Assembly (NCBI RefSeq): GCF_017873185.1
Contig: NZ_JAGGJX010000001.1
Location: forward strand, 496,001-560,000
Length of the DNA stretch: 64,000 nucleotides
Reading direction: 5' to 3'
From: Metaclostridioides mangenotii
Lineage (GTDB): Bacteria > Bacillota > Clostridia > Peptostreptococcales > Peptostreptococcaceae
Below the pieces are notes generated by a model that saw only the letters and a program-made list of their open reading frames with translations, was not told where the DNA came from and searched no databases. A program made the translations under genes and the position numbers. How positions within the stretch are numbered: the first letter of the stretch is position 1; each line of letters opens with the position of its first letter. Shown piece by piece: positions 8,478 through 17,012 of the stretch.

Positions 8478-10424
8478 TTAACTTTCTTTATTTAAATCTA
8501 TATCTTCTTTTGTGTTATCTTTATTTTCAAGAATCTCCATAAATTCATCGCCAGTTATAGTTTCTTTTTCAAGAAGATATGCAGCTAATTCATGTAGTTT
8601 ATCTATATTGTCTTTTAGAATTTGAATAGCGTCTTGATGACATGCTTTTATTAGAGTTAAAACCTCTTCATCAATTTTAGCTGATGTATCTGGCGAACAT
8701 GCAAGTGAAGCATCCCCTCCAAGGTACTGATTATTTACTGTTTCAAGAGCCATCATATCAAATACTTCACTCATACCTAGTCTAGCTATCATAGATCTAG
8801 CTATCTTAGTAGCTTGCTCAATATCGTTTGAAGCACCAGATGTGCTTGTGTTAAATATAACTTCTTCTGCTGCTCTACCACCTGTTAGAGTTCTAATCTT
8901 TTCGATTGCCTCTTCTTTACTCATTAAAACATTCTCTTGTTCAGCAACTTGCATCGTGTATCCAAGTGCACCTGATGTACGAGGTATTATAGTTATTTTG
9001 TGTACAGGAGCTGAGTTTTTACCCACAGCGGCTACTAATGCATGACCTATCTCATGGTAAGCAATTATACGTTTTTCCTTAGCTGATATAACTGCTCCTT
9101 TACGTTGATAGCCTGCTATTACAGTTTCTACAGACTCTTCTAAGTCTTCCTGCATAACTACATCTCTATTACATTTTATAGCTCTAAGCGCCGATTCATT
9201 TACTATATTTGCTAGATCAGCACCAGATGCTCCTGATGTAGCCCTTGCTATTGTATTAAAATCTATATCTTCAGATATTTTTATTTTTTTAGAGTGAACT
9301 TTTAGTATTGACTCTCTACCTCCTAAGTCAGGAAGTTCAACTGGAATACGTCTATCGAATCTACCTGGTCTAAGTAGAGCTTTATCAAGACTCTCTGGTC
9401 TATTCGTAGCAGCTAGTATAACAACTCCCGAACCTCCGTCAAATCCATCCATCTCACTTAAAAGTTGGTTTAGAGTCTGCTCACGCTCATCATTTCCACC
9501 AAATCCTGAGCCATTATCCCTTTTCTTACCTATTGTATCTATCTCATCTATAAATACGATACAAGGCGCTTTTTCTTTAGCTTGTTTGAATAAGTCTCTT
9601 ACCCTTGAAGCACCCATACCTACAAACATCTCTACAAATTCTGATCCTGAAATAGAAAAGAACGGTACTCCTGCTTCACCAGCTACTGCTTGTGCAAGAA
9701 GTGTCTTACCTGTTCCTGGAGGTCCAACTAAAAGAGCTCCTTTAGGCATCTCAGCACCTATTTTTTTGTATTTAGCAGGATTGTTCAGGAAGTCAACTAT
9801 TTCTGTAAGAGCTTCTTTTGCTTCGTCTTGACCAGCGACATCGGCAAATGTCTTCCCGCTTTTGGCAGATACATATACTTTAGCATTGCTCTTTCCAAAC
9901 TGCATAGAGTTTCCACCCATTTTTTTCTGCATTGACTTCATAATCATATTTCCAACAAACATAAATATAGCTATTGGAATTATCCAACCTATTAAAAAGT
10001 TTACTAGAGGAGAGTTTTCACGAGGTATATCAGTAGAAAATTTCACATCTGCTTTTTCTAATCTTTTTACTAAATCTGGATCATTATCCATTTTACCAGT
10101 GATATATTTTTTCTCATTTAGTTCATTATCTGTATTTTTGTCTTTAAAAGGATTGATATTTTCTTTGTTTTCATTTTTGCTATTTTCATTTTTAGTATCT
10201 TCTTTTTTATTATCTGAATTTTGAGTTATCAGTATTTTATTTGGCTGAATTTCAACTTCTTTTACTTTGCCTTCATCTAACATAGCAATAAATCGTCCAT
10301 AATCTATTTCTTCTATTTTTCTTTCGCCTACCATCGGGCGCGCAATATTAAATACCATAACTAATATTATAATTAAAGCATAGGTGTAAAAAGTAGGTAT
10401 TTTGGGATTTTTATTTTCATCCAT
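8478..10424 (-). CDS. ftsH: ATP-dependent zinc metalloprotease FtsH
   Basis: A 648-residue membrane AAA+ protease that degrades unstable membrane and cytosolic proteins. Visible parts are an N-terminal membrane helix (about 12-29), an outside domain, a second helix (about 142-164), the AAA domain with Walker A GPPGTGK (234-240) and Walker B FIDEID (291-296), the LRPGRFDR arginine-finger region, and the zinc motif HEIGH at 457-461 (HExxH). The outside domain contains a Lys/Asn/Glu-rich low-complexity stretch at about 68-105 that most FtsH proteins lack. The usual tilS/hpt neighbours are absent; instead a MarR gene lies 48 bases upstream on the same strand, suggesting joint transcription. Confidence 0.97.
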   Translation of the reverse strand: MDENKNPKIPTFYTYALIIILVMVFNIARPMVGERKIEEIDYGRFIAMLDEGKVKEVEIQPNKILITQNSDNKKEDTKNENSKNENKENINPFKDKNTDNELNEKKYITGKMDNDPDLVKRLEKADVKFSTDIPRENSPLVNFLIGWIIPIAIFMFVGNMIMKSMQKKMGGNSMQFGKSNAKVYVSAKSGKTFADVAGQDEAKEALTEIVDFLNNPAKYKKIGAEMPKGALLVGPPGTGKTLLAQAVAGEAGVPFFSISGSEFVEMFVGMGASRVRDLFKQAKEKAPCIVFIDEIDTIGKKRDNGSGFGGNDEREQTLNQLLSEMDGFDGGSGVVILAATNRPESLDKALLRPGRFDRRIPVELPDLGGRESILKVHSKKIKISEDIDFNTIARATSGASGADLANIVNESALRAIKCNRDVVMQEDLEESVETVIAGYQRKGAVISAKEKRIIAYHEIGHALVAAVGKNSAPVHKITIIPRTSGALGYTMQVAEQENVLMSKEEAIEKIRTLTGGRAAEEVIFNTSTSGASNDIEQATKIARSMIARLGMSEVFDMMALETVNNQYLGGDASLACSPDTSAKIDEEVLTLIKACHQDAIQILKDNIDKLHELAAYLLEKETITGDEFMEILENKDNTKEDIDLNKES

Positions 10425-10472
10425 ATTGTCATCTCCTCAATTAAGATTTAATTTAATTTCACTTAGGTGTAG

Positions 10473-10916
10473 TTATTTACACTCTATACAAGAAAGCAAT
10501 TTATCCAGTTTTTCTAAACCGCTTACTATATCTTTCATTTCCTGAATTTTATCTTCAGTTAGATTTTCAAAATAGTTATCAAATACGCTAGATTCTAATT
10601 TAGTTTGTATATCCATAAATTTATCTGCAAGAACTACCTTCACGATCCTTTGATCCTCACTATCTCTTACACGGTTGATAAATCCGTTTTTTTCAAGTCT
10701 TTTACATATAACAGAGACATTGCTGTTTGTCATGCTTAGATTTTTACTTAAATCGCTTATCTTCTCTTCGCCATTTTCGTAAAGATCGAGCAAAATAACA
10801 GCTTGAACTGATGTAATACCAAAAGGTTTATAGTGTTCATTTAGCATATTTGTAAACTTATTATGTATATTTCTATTGTATTCCATAATCTTGTGTTTGA
10901 AAATAACCTCATCCAT
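10473..10916 (-). CDS. MarR family transcriptional regulator
   Basis: A 147-residue winged-helix regulator of the MarR/SlyA type. The HTH and wing region is at about 30-110: ISDLSKNLSMTNSNVSVICKRLEKNGFI, followed by the conserved DxR wing (RDSEDQRIVKV). The start is set at the second ATG, nine bases after AAGGAG; an ATG at 10925 directly abuts that Shine-Dalgarno. It lies 48 bases before ftsH on the same strand, and the AT-rich region upstream contains a 15-base direct repeat that could be its operator. Ligand and targets are unknown. Confidence 0.87.
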   Translation of the reverse strand: MDEVIFKHKIMEYNRNIHNKFTNMLNEHYKPFGITSVQAVILLDLYENGEEKISDLSKNLSMTNSNVSVICKRLEKNGFINRVRDSEDQRIVKVVLADKFMDIQTKLESSVFDNYFENLTEDKIQEMKDIVSGLEKLDKLLSCIECK

Positions 10917-10955
10917 AAAAAACATCTCCTTATCTTATCAACATTAAAATAGTTC

Positions 10956-11031
10956 AATACATTAAATATTCAATAGTTAAATATTTCCAATCATAATATT
11001 CAACGTCATAATGTTTAATACATTAAATATT
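10956..11031. repeat. Pair of 15-base direct repeats upstream of the MarR gene
   Basis: AATACATTAAATATT occurs at 10956-10970 and again at 11017-11031, 61 bases apart (about six helical turns), in the otherwise gene-free 10917-11210 region. It may be a regulator binding site for the marR-ftsH unit. The base composition is extreme, so chance similarity is possible. Confidence 0.4.
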
Positions 11032-11210
11032 ATCTTAATATAAATATTAAGTCAATAGAAAAGTTACTATTTAAATAAGAGTTATTTATCTACTTATAGA
11101 AAAACATATAAATATGTACTTTATATGAACATATGAACTAAATAAGTTTATTGAAATTTAATAACATCTTAATACCCTATGTATGTATCTTAGAAACAAA
11201 TGTACACAAT

Positions 11211-11246
11211 AAAAAAGAGAGTGGTTACCCCTAACACTCTCTTTTC
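11211..11246 (-). terminator. Terminator after metA
   Basis: The inverted repeat AAAGAGAGTG/CACTCTCTTT with an 11-base loop ends in T-runs on both strands and lies about 50 bases beyond the metA stop. Confidence 0.85.
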
Positions 11247-11296
11247 TAGTTATATTTTAACAACTCTATTAATAAAGGAGGCTATTAACTAAGTGG

Positions 11297-12172
11297 TTAA
11301 ATCAAATAATTATTTATCCAATTTTTAAATAAAAGCTCTGAGTGTTCCTTCCACTTTACTTCCGGTTCTCTGAAAGGATCATCTTCAGGATAGTAGTTTA
11401 TTGGTATTTCTATTTCAACTTCCTTTTCTATATCTCTTTTGTACTCTTTATCCAATGTTTCTTTTGCATACTCGCTGTGCCCCATTACATATATATCTCT
11501 AGTATTAGCAATAATATAAGCTCCAGCTTTATCAGAGTAGCTAACTAGATTTAGTTCGGAGTTATTTTTTATATCATTAATATCTATAGTCGTATGTCTC
11601 GAGTGAGGAGCGAAAAATAACTCATCAAAATTTTCTACTATTTTACTATCTTTATTTACCTTATGTTCAAATACACCAAAGCATTTTTTCTCAAGTGGAT
11701 GTTTTTTAATATTGTAATCTTTATAAAGTCCTGCTTGCGCCGCCCAACAGATATATAAAGTAGATTTTGAATTTGTTTTGCTGAAATCTATAATATCCTT
11801 TAATTCATCCCAATAATCAACTTCTTCAAACTCCATTTGTTCGACCGGAGCCCCTGTTATTATTACCCCATCATAATTAGTATCTTTTATATCTTCTAGT
11901 GTTTTATAGAAATCTGAAGTATACTCATTGCAAACTCTGCTGCTTTTTCTAGTCGAAATATTTATAAAATCTATCAGTAAATCTCCCCCAGATTTATCTA
12001 ATCTTCTAAGTAAATCCAACTCTGTATCAATTTTTATAGGCATAAGATTCAGTATAGCAATCTTTTTGTATTTATTTTTATTTAGTATGTAATCCTGCTC
12101 AAAGATTACATCAATCCCCTCATCAACCAATATTTCTATAGCTGGTAATCCTCTTGTAAGTATTAATGACAT
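11297..12172 (-). CDS. metA: Homoserine O-acetyltransferase (MetA type)
   Basis: A 291-residue MetA-family enzyme that acylates homoserine to start methionine synthesis. The catalytic Cys142 lies in CWAAQAGLY, and the His in APHSRHT is also visible. The position that separates acyl donors, residue 111, is Glu (TGAPVE), as in acetyl-CoA users such as the Bacillus cereus enzyme; E. coli MetA, which uses succinyl-CoA, has Gly there. Acetyl specificity therefore fits both this residue and the neighbouring O-acetylhomoserine sulfhydrylase. It is downstream of metY on the same strand, 96 bases apart with no obvious terminator between, so both should be under the SAM-I riboswitch. It starts with a shorter N-terminus than E. 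coli MetA. Confidence 0.93.
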   Translation of the reverse strand: MSLILTRGLPAIEILVDEGIDVIFEQDYILNKNKYKKIAILNLMPIKIDTELDLLRRLDKSGGDLLIDFINISTRKSSRVCNEYTSDFYKTLEDIKDTNYDGVIITGAPVEQMEFEEVDYWDELKDIIDFSKTNSKSTLYICWAAQAGLYKDYNIKKHPLEKKCFGVFEHKVNKDSKIVENFDELFFAPHSRHTTIDINDIKNNSELNLVSYSDKAGAYIIANTRDIYVMGHSEYAKETLDKEYKRDIEKEVEIEIPINYYPEDDPFREPEVKWKEHSELLFKNWINNYLI

Positions 12173-12268
12173 AACGCATCTTCCTTTACTTCAACAAATT
12201 TATTCTATATTCAGAACTCCAAATAATTCCCTACTTTAATACCTATAGCTTATATTAAACTATATAAT

Positions 12269-13534
12269 TTAAAACTCCAATGCCTGATCTAAATCAGCCA
12301 TAAGATCATCTACATTTTCTATTCCCACCGATAATCTTATAAGTGATGGATGTATTCCTATATCAATAAGTTCACTTTCTGATAACTGTCTATGAGTAGT
12401 AGATGCTGGATGAATAACTGAAGTTCTAACATCAGCAACATGAGTAACTAGTGCCGCAACATTTAATTTTCCTACAAATTTTTTGGCGTTTTCTATGCCG
12501 CCTTTAACGTTGAATGATAAAACTCCACTTGATCCTTTAGGAAGGTATTTTTTAGCATTTTCGTAGTACTTATTACCTTCTAAACCTGGATAGTTTACTG
12601 AATCAATATTCTTATGATTTTGTAAAAACTTTGCTATAGCAATTGTATTAGAACTATGTCTTTCCATTCTAAGGTGTAGTGTTTCAATATTTTGATTAGT
12701 TAAGAAAGCATTAAATGGATTTTGGCAGTTTCCGTGATCTCTCAGAAGTTGAACTCTCGCTTTTGTTATAAAAGCAGCTTGCCCGAATGTTTCAGTATAA
12801 CTTAATCCATGGTATGAAGGATCAGGATCAACTAATCCTTTAAATTTGCCATTATCCCAATTGAAGTTACCTCCATCTACAACTATTCCTCCTAAAGCGG
12901 CAGCATGGCCATCTAAGTATTTTGTAGTTGAATGAGTTACTATATTAACACCGTATTCAATTGGATTGCAAAGGTATGGTGAAGCTAGTGTGTTGTCTAT
13001 GATTACTGGCACATCTAGAGCTTTCGCTACAGATACAATCTTTTCTAAATCTAGTACTTCAAGTGTAGGATTTGCTAATGTCTCACCAAAAACAGCCTTT
13101 GTTTTATCGTCTGCTAAAGCTATTATTTTATCAGCGTCATCATCTAAATTGAATTTTATTAAGTCTATACCTAATTTCTTAAATGTGTGTCCAAATAAGT
13201 TTATACTACCTCCATAAACCTTTGAAGAGCATAAGAAGTTGTCTCCTGCTTGACATATATTAAGTATTGCAAGTAAGTTCGCCGCTTGACCAGATGATGC
13301 TGCAAGTGCACCAACTCCACCTTCTAATAGATTGATCTTTTCTTCTAGAGCCTGAACTGTTGGGTTGCTAAGTCTTGAATAAAAGTGTCCTGCAGCTTTT
13401 AAATCAAATAAATCAGCCAATTGATCTAATTCATCGTATTTGAAAGTGGTACTTTGATGTATTGGCACTACTCTCGCTTCTCCACTTTCTGGTTTATAAT
13501 TTCCTTGTACACATATCGTTTCTTTTTTTGACAT
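12269..13534 (-). CDS. metY: O-acetylhomoserine sulfhydrylase (aminocarboxypropyltransferase)
   Basis: A 421-residue Cys/Met metabolism PLP enzyme that makes homocysteine directly from O-acetylhomoserine and sulfide. The PLP lysine is Lys205 in HSTTKYLDGHA; FYSRLSNPTV, GALAASSGQAA and the C-terminal IRLSVGIE are typical of MetY rather than of the shorter MetB/MetC proteins. The length, about 420-430 residues, also fits MetY. First gene of metY-metA, with a SAM-I riboswitch about 60 bases upstream. The pair provides direct sulfhydrylation with no need for cystathionine. Confidence 0.95.
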   Translation of the reverse strand: MSKKETICVQGNYKPESGEARVVPIHQSTTFKYDELDQLADLFDLKAAGHFYSRLSNPTVQALEEKINLLEGGVGALAASSGQAANLLAILNICQAGDNFLCSSKVYGGSINLFGHTFKKLGIDLIKFNLDDDADKIIALADDKTKAVFGETLANPTLEVLDLEKIVSVAKALDVPVIIDNTLASPYLCNPIEYGVNIVTHSTTKYLDGHAAALGGIVVDGGNFNWDNGKFKGLVDPDPSYHGLSYTETFGQAAFITKARVQLLRDHGNCQNPFNAFLTNQNIETLHLRMERHSSNTIAIAKFLQNHKNIDSVNYPGLEGNKYYENAKKYLPKGSSGVLSFNVKGGIENAKKFVGKLNVAALVTHVADVRTSVIHPASTTHRQLSESELIDIGIHPSLIRLSVGIENVDDLMADLDQALEF

Positions 13535-13590
13535 TTAATTGTCCCCCTTTGATTTAATTTTAAATTAAATAAATCGCGATGAGCTCTTAA

Positions 13591-13748
13591 ATAAAAAATA
13601 AGAGCCTGAGTATACTCAGGCTCTTTAATAAGCTTAGTTATACTCATCTTTCAGCTATCACGCTGCAGGATTTAGCACCAATGTATAATAAATATATACT
13701 GGTTGCCGGGTTTCATAGGGCCAGTCCCTCCACCACTCTGGATAAGAT
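13591..13748 (-). promoter_or_regulatory. SAM-I riboswitch (S-box) with terminator, controlling metY-metA
   Basis: Read on the minus strand, the element starts with CTTATCCAGAGTGGTGGAGG, continues with ACTGGCCC...GAAACCCGGCAACC, and closes with GATGAG pairing back to CTTATC, which is the conserved S-box architecture (aptamer about 13641-13748). Downstream at 13597-13622 lies a perfect AGAGCCTGAGTA/TACTCAGGCTCT hairpin followed by a T-rich tract, the intrinsic terminator. High SAM should end transcription before metY. Confidence 0.95.
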
Positions 13749-13837
13749 TTAATTTAATTTTGTATTGTTCTCATGATATATTCTTCCAATAATTTTGTCA
13801 ACTCTTTTTTTATAATCTTTCTTAAAACAATTTTATT

Positions 13838-14416
13838 TTATATGTTTTTATTCATTTCGTCCTTAAAGTCGCTTATCCATAAATACAGCGTTTTAAAGAT
13901 ATTTGATTGTTGTTTAACAATAGATTTATTTATAAAATTTAATTTGTGAATTTTTTCTTTTATTTCTGTATCTTCTAAGTTTTTGTTTTCTATCTCATTA
14001 TTATTTTTTAAAGTTTTATCTAATTCCATCATGCTAGTTTCTATATTAGTTCTAATAGAATTTGTAAGTTCATTTGCATCCTCACTGGATAAGTTGTTTA
14101 TGTTTGTAATAACTGCATTAAATTCAAGCATTATATCGATATGATTGCTAGCGGCTTTTTTCATAAGTTCCATATAATACACTTTTCCAAATTTGGTAAT
14201 AGAGTAAATTGTCTTTTCAGGCATTCTACCCTCTCTTATACTTTCACTCGACAAATACCCTTTTTTCTCTAATTGGATTGTTTTTTTATATATTGAAGGT
14301 GTACTTATTTTAACCCATTTAGATATTCCAGTTGTTTCTATACTTTTTTGAATCTCATAAGCGCTTTTAGGTTCTTTATATAGATCCCCTAGTATCGCTA
14401 AGTCTACAGAAGACAT
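13838..14416 (-). CDS. PadR family transcriptional regulator
   Basis: A 192-residue protein with an N-terminal PadR winged helix (about 1-80: LAILGDLYKEPKSAYEIQKS, then SIYKKTIQLEKKGYL and the wing ending KTIYSITKFGK) and a longer helical C-terminal region (about 85-185) of the Vir/AphA-like type used for dimerisation. It is on the same strand as the Vat-type acetyltransferase, 213 bases downstream of it. A short inverted repeat upstream could be its own operator. PadR proteins commonly repress detoxification or transport genes; any link to the acetyltransferase is inferred from position only. Confidence 0.85.
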   Translation of the reverse strand: MSSVDLAILGDLYKEPKSAYEIQKSIETTGISKWVKISTPSIYKKTIQLEKKGYLSSESIREGRMPEKTIYSITKFGKVYYMELMKKAASNHIDIMLEFNAVITNINNLSSEDANELTNSIRTNIETSMMELDKTLKNNNEIENKNLEDTEIKEKIHKLNFINKSIVKQQSNIFKTLYLWISDFKDEMNKNI

Positions 14417-14530
14417 TTAATCACCTTCCTATTATTATTATAAATCAAGATATACAGAGAACTACTTTAAAAATTATACCTTTATATATATTTATGTCCT
14501 TAGATCACAAAGTTTTACATAACTGTACAA

Positions 14531-14549
14531 AATAGTACTATATACTATT
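14531..14549. promoter_or_regulatory. Inverted repeat upstream of the padR-like gene, candidate operator
   Basis: AATAGTA and TACTATT flank a 5-base centre in the 213-base gap between the Vat-type gene and the PadR gene. Short palindromes upstream of PadR genes are often autoregulatory. AT content is high, so this is tentative. Confidence 0.35.
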
Positions 14550-14629
14550 CGTCAATATACCTACTATTTATAGATGATGCCGCATAATATAACATTTTAT
14601 AAATTTATTAATTATTTTAAATCATAGTA

Positions 14630-15259
14630 TTATATATTTTTAATTAGGTTCAAATCTCCACTACAAAGTATATCTAAATTCTCAAATATTTTCTCAGGTG
14701 ACCAATTCCACCACTTAATACATAGTAAATATTCAATAAGGTCATCACTAAATCTTTTTCTAATATTTTTGCAAGGATTACCACCTGCAATACAGTAAGC
14801 TGGTATGTTTTTGGTTACAACCGAATTAGCAGCAATTATAGCTCCATCTCCAATTTGCACTCCAGGCATCACAGTTACATTCTGCCCTATCCAAACATCA
14901 TTACCAACTACCGTATCGCCCTTAAACGGCAATTCTTCAGTTGTAGGAGTGAATTTTTCCCACCCAGAGCCCATAATATTAAACGGATATGTAGTTATAG
15001 AATTCATTTTATGATTTGCACCATTCATCACGAATTCTATACCTTTAGCAATAGCGCAAAATCTTCCTACAATAAGTTTATCCCCTAAAAATTCATAGTG
15101 ATGTGTAACATGTTCTTCAAACTTCTCAGCTCCATTTATATCATCGTAGTAAGTGTAATCACCAATAATAATATTAGGGCGAGTCACTACATTTTTTATG
15201 TAACAAATAGACTTTATATCTTTATTTGGATATATTGAATTTGGATCAGGTCCATACAT
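14630..15259 (-). CDS. Vat family (xenobiotic) O-acetyltransferase
   Basis: A 209-residue left-handed beta-helix acetyltransferase whose segments match the streptogramin A acetyltransferase (Vat) branch of the hexapeptide-repeat family: MYGPDPNSIYP at the start, GDYTYYDD, GRFCAIAKGIEF, NGANHKM with the catalytic-type His83, PFKGDTVVGNDVWIGQNVTV and the CoA-binding GGNPCKNIRKRF. Vat enzymes acetylate virginiamycin M-type antibiotics in the cytoplasm; chromosomal relatives such as CatB-like proteins have unknown substrates, so resistance is a possibility rather than a conclusion. It is not next to an ABC-F or lyase resistance gene. The coding style does not differ visibly from its neighbours. 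Confidence 0.85.
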   Translation of the reverse strand: MYGPDPNSIYPNKDIKSICYIKNVVTRPNIIIGDYTYYDDINGAEKFEEHVTHHYEFLGDKLIVGRFCAIAKGIEFVMNGANHKMNSITTYPFNIMGSGWEKFTPTTEELPFKGDTVVGNDVWIGQNVTVMPGVQIGDGAIIAANSVVTKNIPAYCIAGGNPCKNIRKRFSDDLIEYLLCIKWWNWSPEKIFENLDILCSGDLNLIKNI

Positions 15260-15429
15260 AATTTAAATCCTCCCATATATATTTTTTATATCAATAATAT
15301 TTGTGCTTATTTTTTATTTTATCATTCTTTTTCACTAAAGTCATAATATACTTTTTAGACTAAATGTATTTATAACCATAATTGTTAAATGCAATGGGAT
15401 CTTGTGTTGATTAAATTACGGATTTATAA

Positions 15430-15485
15430 TAAAAAAAACTGTACAGCAGATACGTTTACATTGCATCTTGCAGTACAGCTTTTTA
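15430..15485 (-). terminator. Terminator after the gntP-like permease gene
   Basis: An imperfect hairpin pairs AGCTGTACTGCAAGATGC with its complement near 15435-15450 and is followed on the minus strand by a T-run. It lies about 35 bases past the permease stop. Confidence 0.75.
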
Positions 15486-15518
15486 TATCATCTAATTTAT
15501 TTTATCAAGCTATTTACA

Positions 15519-16898
15519 CTATATAAATATACTTACAATTAATAATTCTACAAAACCTACAGCCCATACTATAGTACTAGCTATAGAATAACCTCTGATT
15601 TGCTCTTTAGCTTCAGTTACGCCAAGAGTTCTATTAACAACCCAGAAGTATGAATCATTGAAGTGTGAGAACACTAGAGAACCTATACAAGCAGATAAAA
15701 CTGCAAGTTCAGGACTAAGTCCAAGCGTTGCCATCATTGGTGCAGTAACTGATGCTGCAGTTGTCATCGCAACAGTACCACTTCCTTGTATAAGTCTTAT
15801 TATAGAAGATATAGCAAATGGTATTACCACTGCTGGAAGCGCAGTTTGAGCTATCAATCCAGCTATATAATCACCAGCTCCACTATCTCTTATTATCATA
15901 CCTAAGGCACCACCAGCTCCAGTTACAAGCATTATAACACCTGCTGATTTTATTCCTTTTTCCATTGCTCCTATTATTTCATTTTTTTCGTATTTAGCAC
16001 CTAATCCATAAATTGCTACTATAAGACCGATACCAACTGCTATTATAGGAGATCCGAAGAAGTCTATAGCTCCAGCCATAGGACCAGAATATTTAAATAA
16101 TGCAGCAACTGTATTTATAAGTATTAATATTATTGGTACAATTATAGGCATAAATGACATTAGAGTTGAAGGTAAAATTTCAGAAGAATCACCTAATACA
16201 TCTGCATTTGAAGGAGCAACATATTCTGTTAAATAAGTTTCTCCATCTTCAGAAGGCACTCTATACATTTTTTTACCTATATATTTCGCGTACATAAGAC
16301 CCGCAATTGTCATAGGTATAGCACATATTATACCAAGAAGTAGTACAGTTCCTACATTAGCTCCATATATACCTGCAACTCCGACTGGTCCAGGAGTAGG
16401 AGGCACTAATGAGTGAGTTATAACAAGACCTATTGCTAGTGATAAACCAAGTGAAATAACTGATTTTCCAGTATTTCTAGAAATTGATTTAGCAAGTGGT
16501 GAAAGTATAACGAATCCTGAATCACAGAATATCGGAATAGATACAAGGAAACCAGTGATAGCTAATGCCAACTCTTCTCTTCCTTTACCAAGTTTCTTTA
16601 CAAATACCTGAGCCATCTTTTTGGCAGCTCCAGACACTTCGAAGATTTCTCCCATCATAACACCAAAGCCGATTATAATACCAATACTTCCAAGCGTGTT
16701 ACCAAAACCTTTTGTAATACTACCTACTACGTCTGCTGCTCCCATTCCGCCAACTAGTCCAGTGACAGATGCAGCGATAATCATAGCTAAAAACGGATGC
16801 AACTTTGTCTTTAGCATCATGAAAATTAACAGAGTAATACCTAACCCAAGCCCTAATAAAAGTTGTGGGCCTGATGATACCAATGTTGTTGTTTCCAT
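15519..16898 (-). CDS. GntP family sugar-acid permease
   Basis: A 459-residue integral membrane protein with some 12-14 hydrophobic segments, of the gluconate:H+ symporter (GntP) family. Recognisable features are GFGNTLGSIGIIIGFGVMMG, GFLVSIPIFCDSGFVILSP, LVPPTPGPVGVAGIYG and the C-terminal SHFNDSYFWVVN, which are hallmarks of the family. It is last in the DeoR-kinase-PdxA2 operon, so its substrate is most likely the same four-carbon sugar acid (probably D-threonate) rather than gluconate. A terminator follows the stop. Confidence 0.92.
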   Translation of the reverse strand: METTTLVSSGPQLLLGLGLGITLLIFMMLKTKLHPFLAMIIAASVTGLVGGMGAADVVGSITKGFGNTLGSIGIIIGFGVMMGEIFEVSGAAKKMAQVFVKKLGKGREELALAITGFLVSIPIFCDSGFVILSPLAKSISRNTGKSVISLGLSLAIGLVITHSLVPPTPGPVGVAGIYGANVGTVLLLGIICAIPMTIAGLMYAKYIGKKMYRVPSEDGETYLTEYVAPSNADVLGDSSEILPSTLMSFMPIIVPIILILINTVAALFKYSGPMAGAIDFFGSPIIAVGIGLIVAIYGLGAKYEKNEIIGAMEKGIKSAGVIMLVTGAGGALGMIIRDSGAGDYIAGLIAQTALPAVVIPFAISSIIRLIQGSGTVAMTTAASVTAPMMATLGLSPELAVLSACIGSLVFSHFNDSYFWVVNRTLGVTEAKEQIRGYSIASTIVWAVGFVELLIVSIFI

Positions 16899-17012
16899 AT
16901 CATTATTCTCCCTTAAAATTAATATAATTATATCTATAGATTTATATAAACTAATAAATTAGTTTTTATCAAATTTAGTGTCGCTATTTAATTTGTATAG
17001 CTGAGCGCAATT

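Noticed and set aside
14600..14640. tRNA or attachment site near the Vat-type gene
   Set aside because: No cloverleaf or duplicated core was found; the sequence is plain AT-rich spacer.
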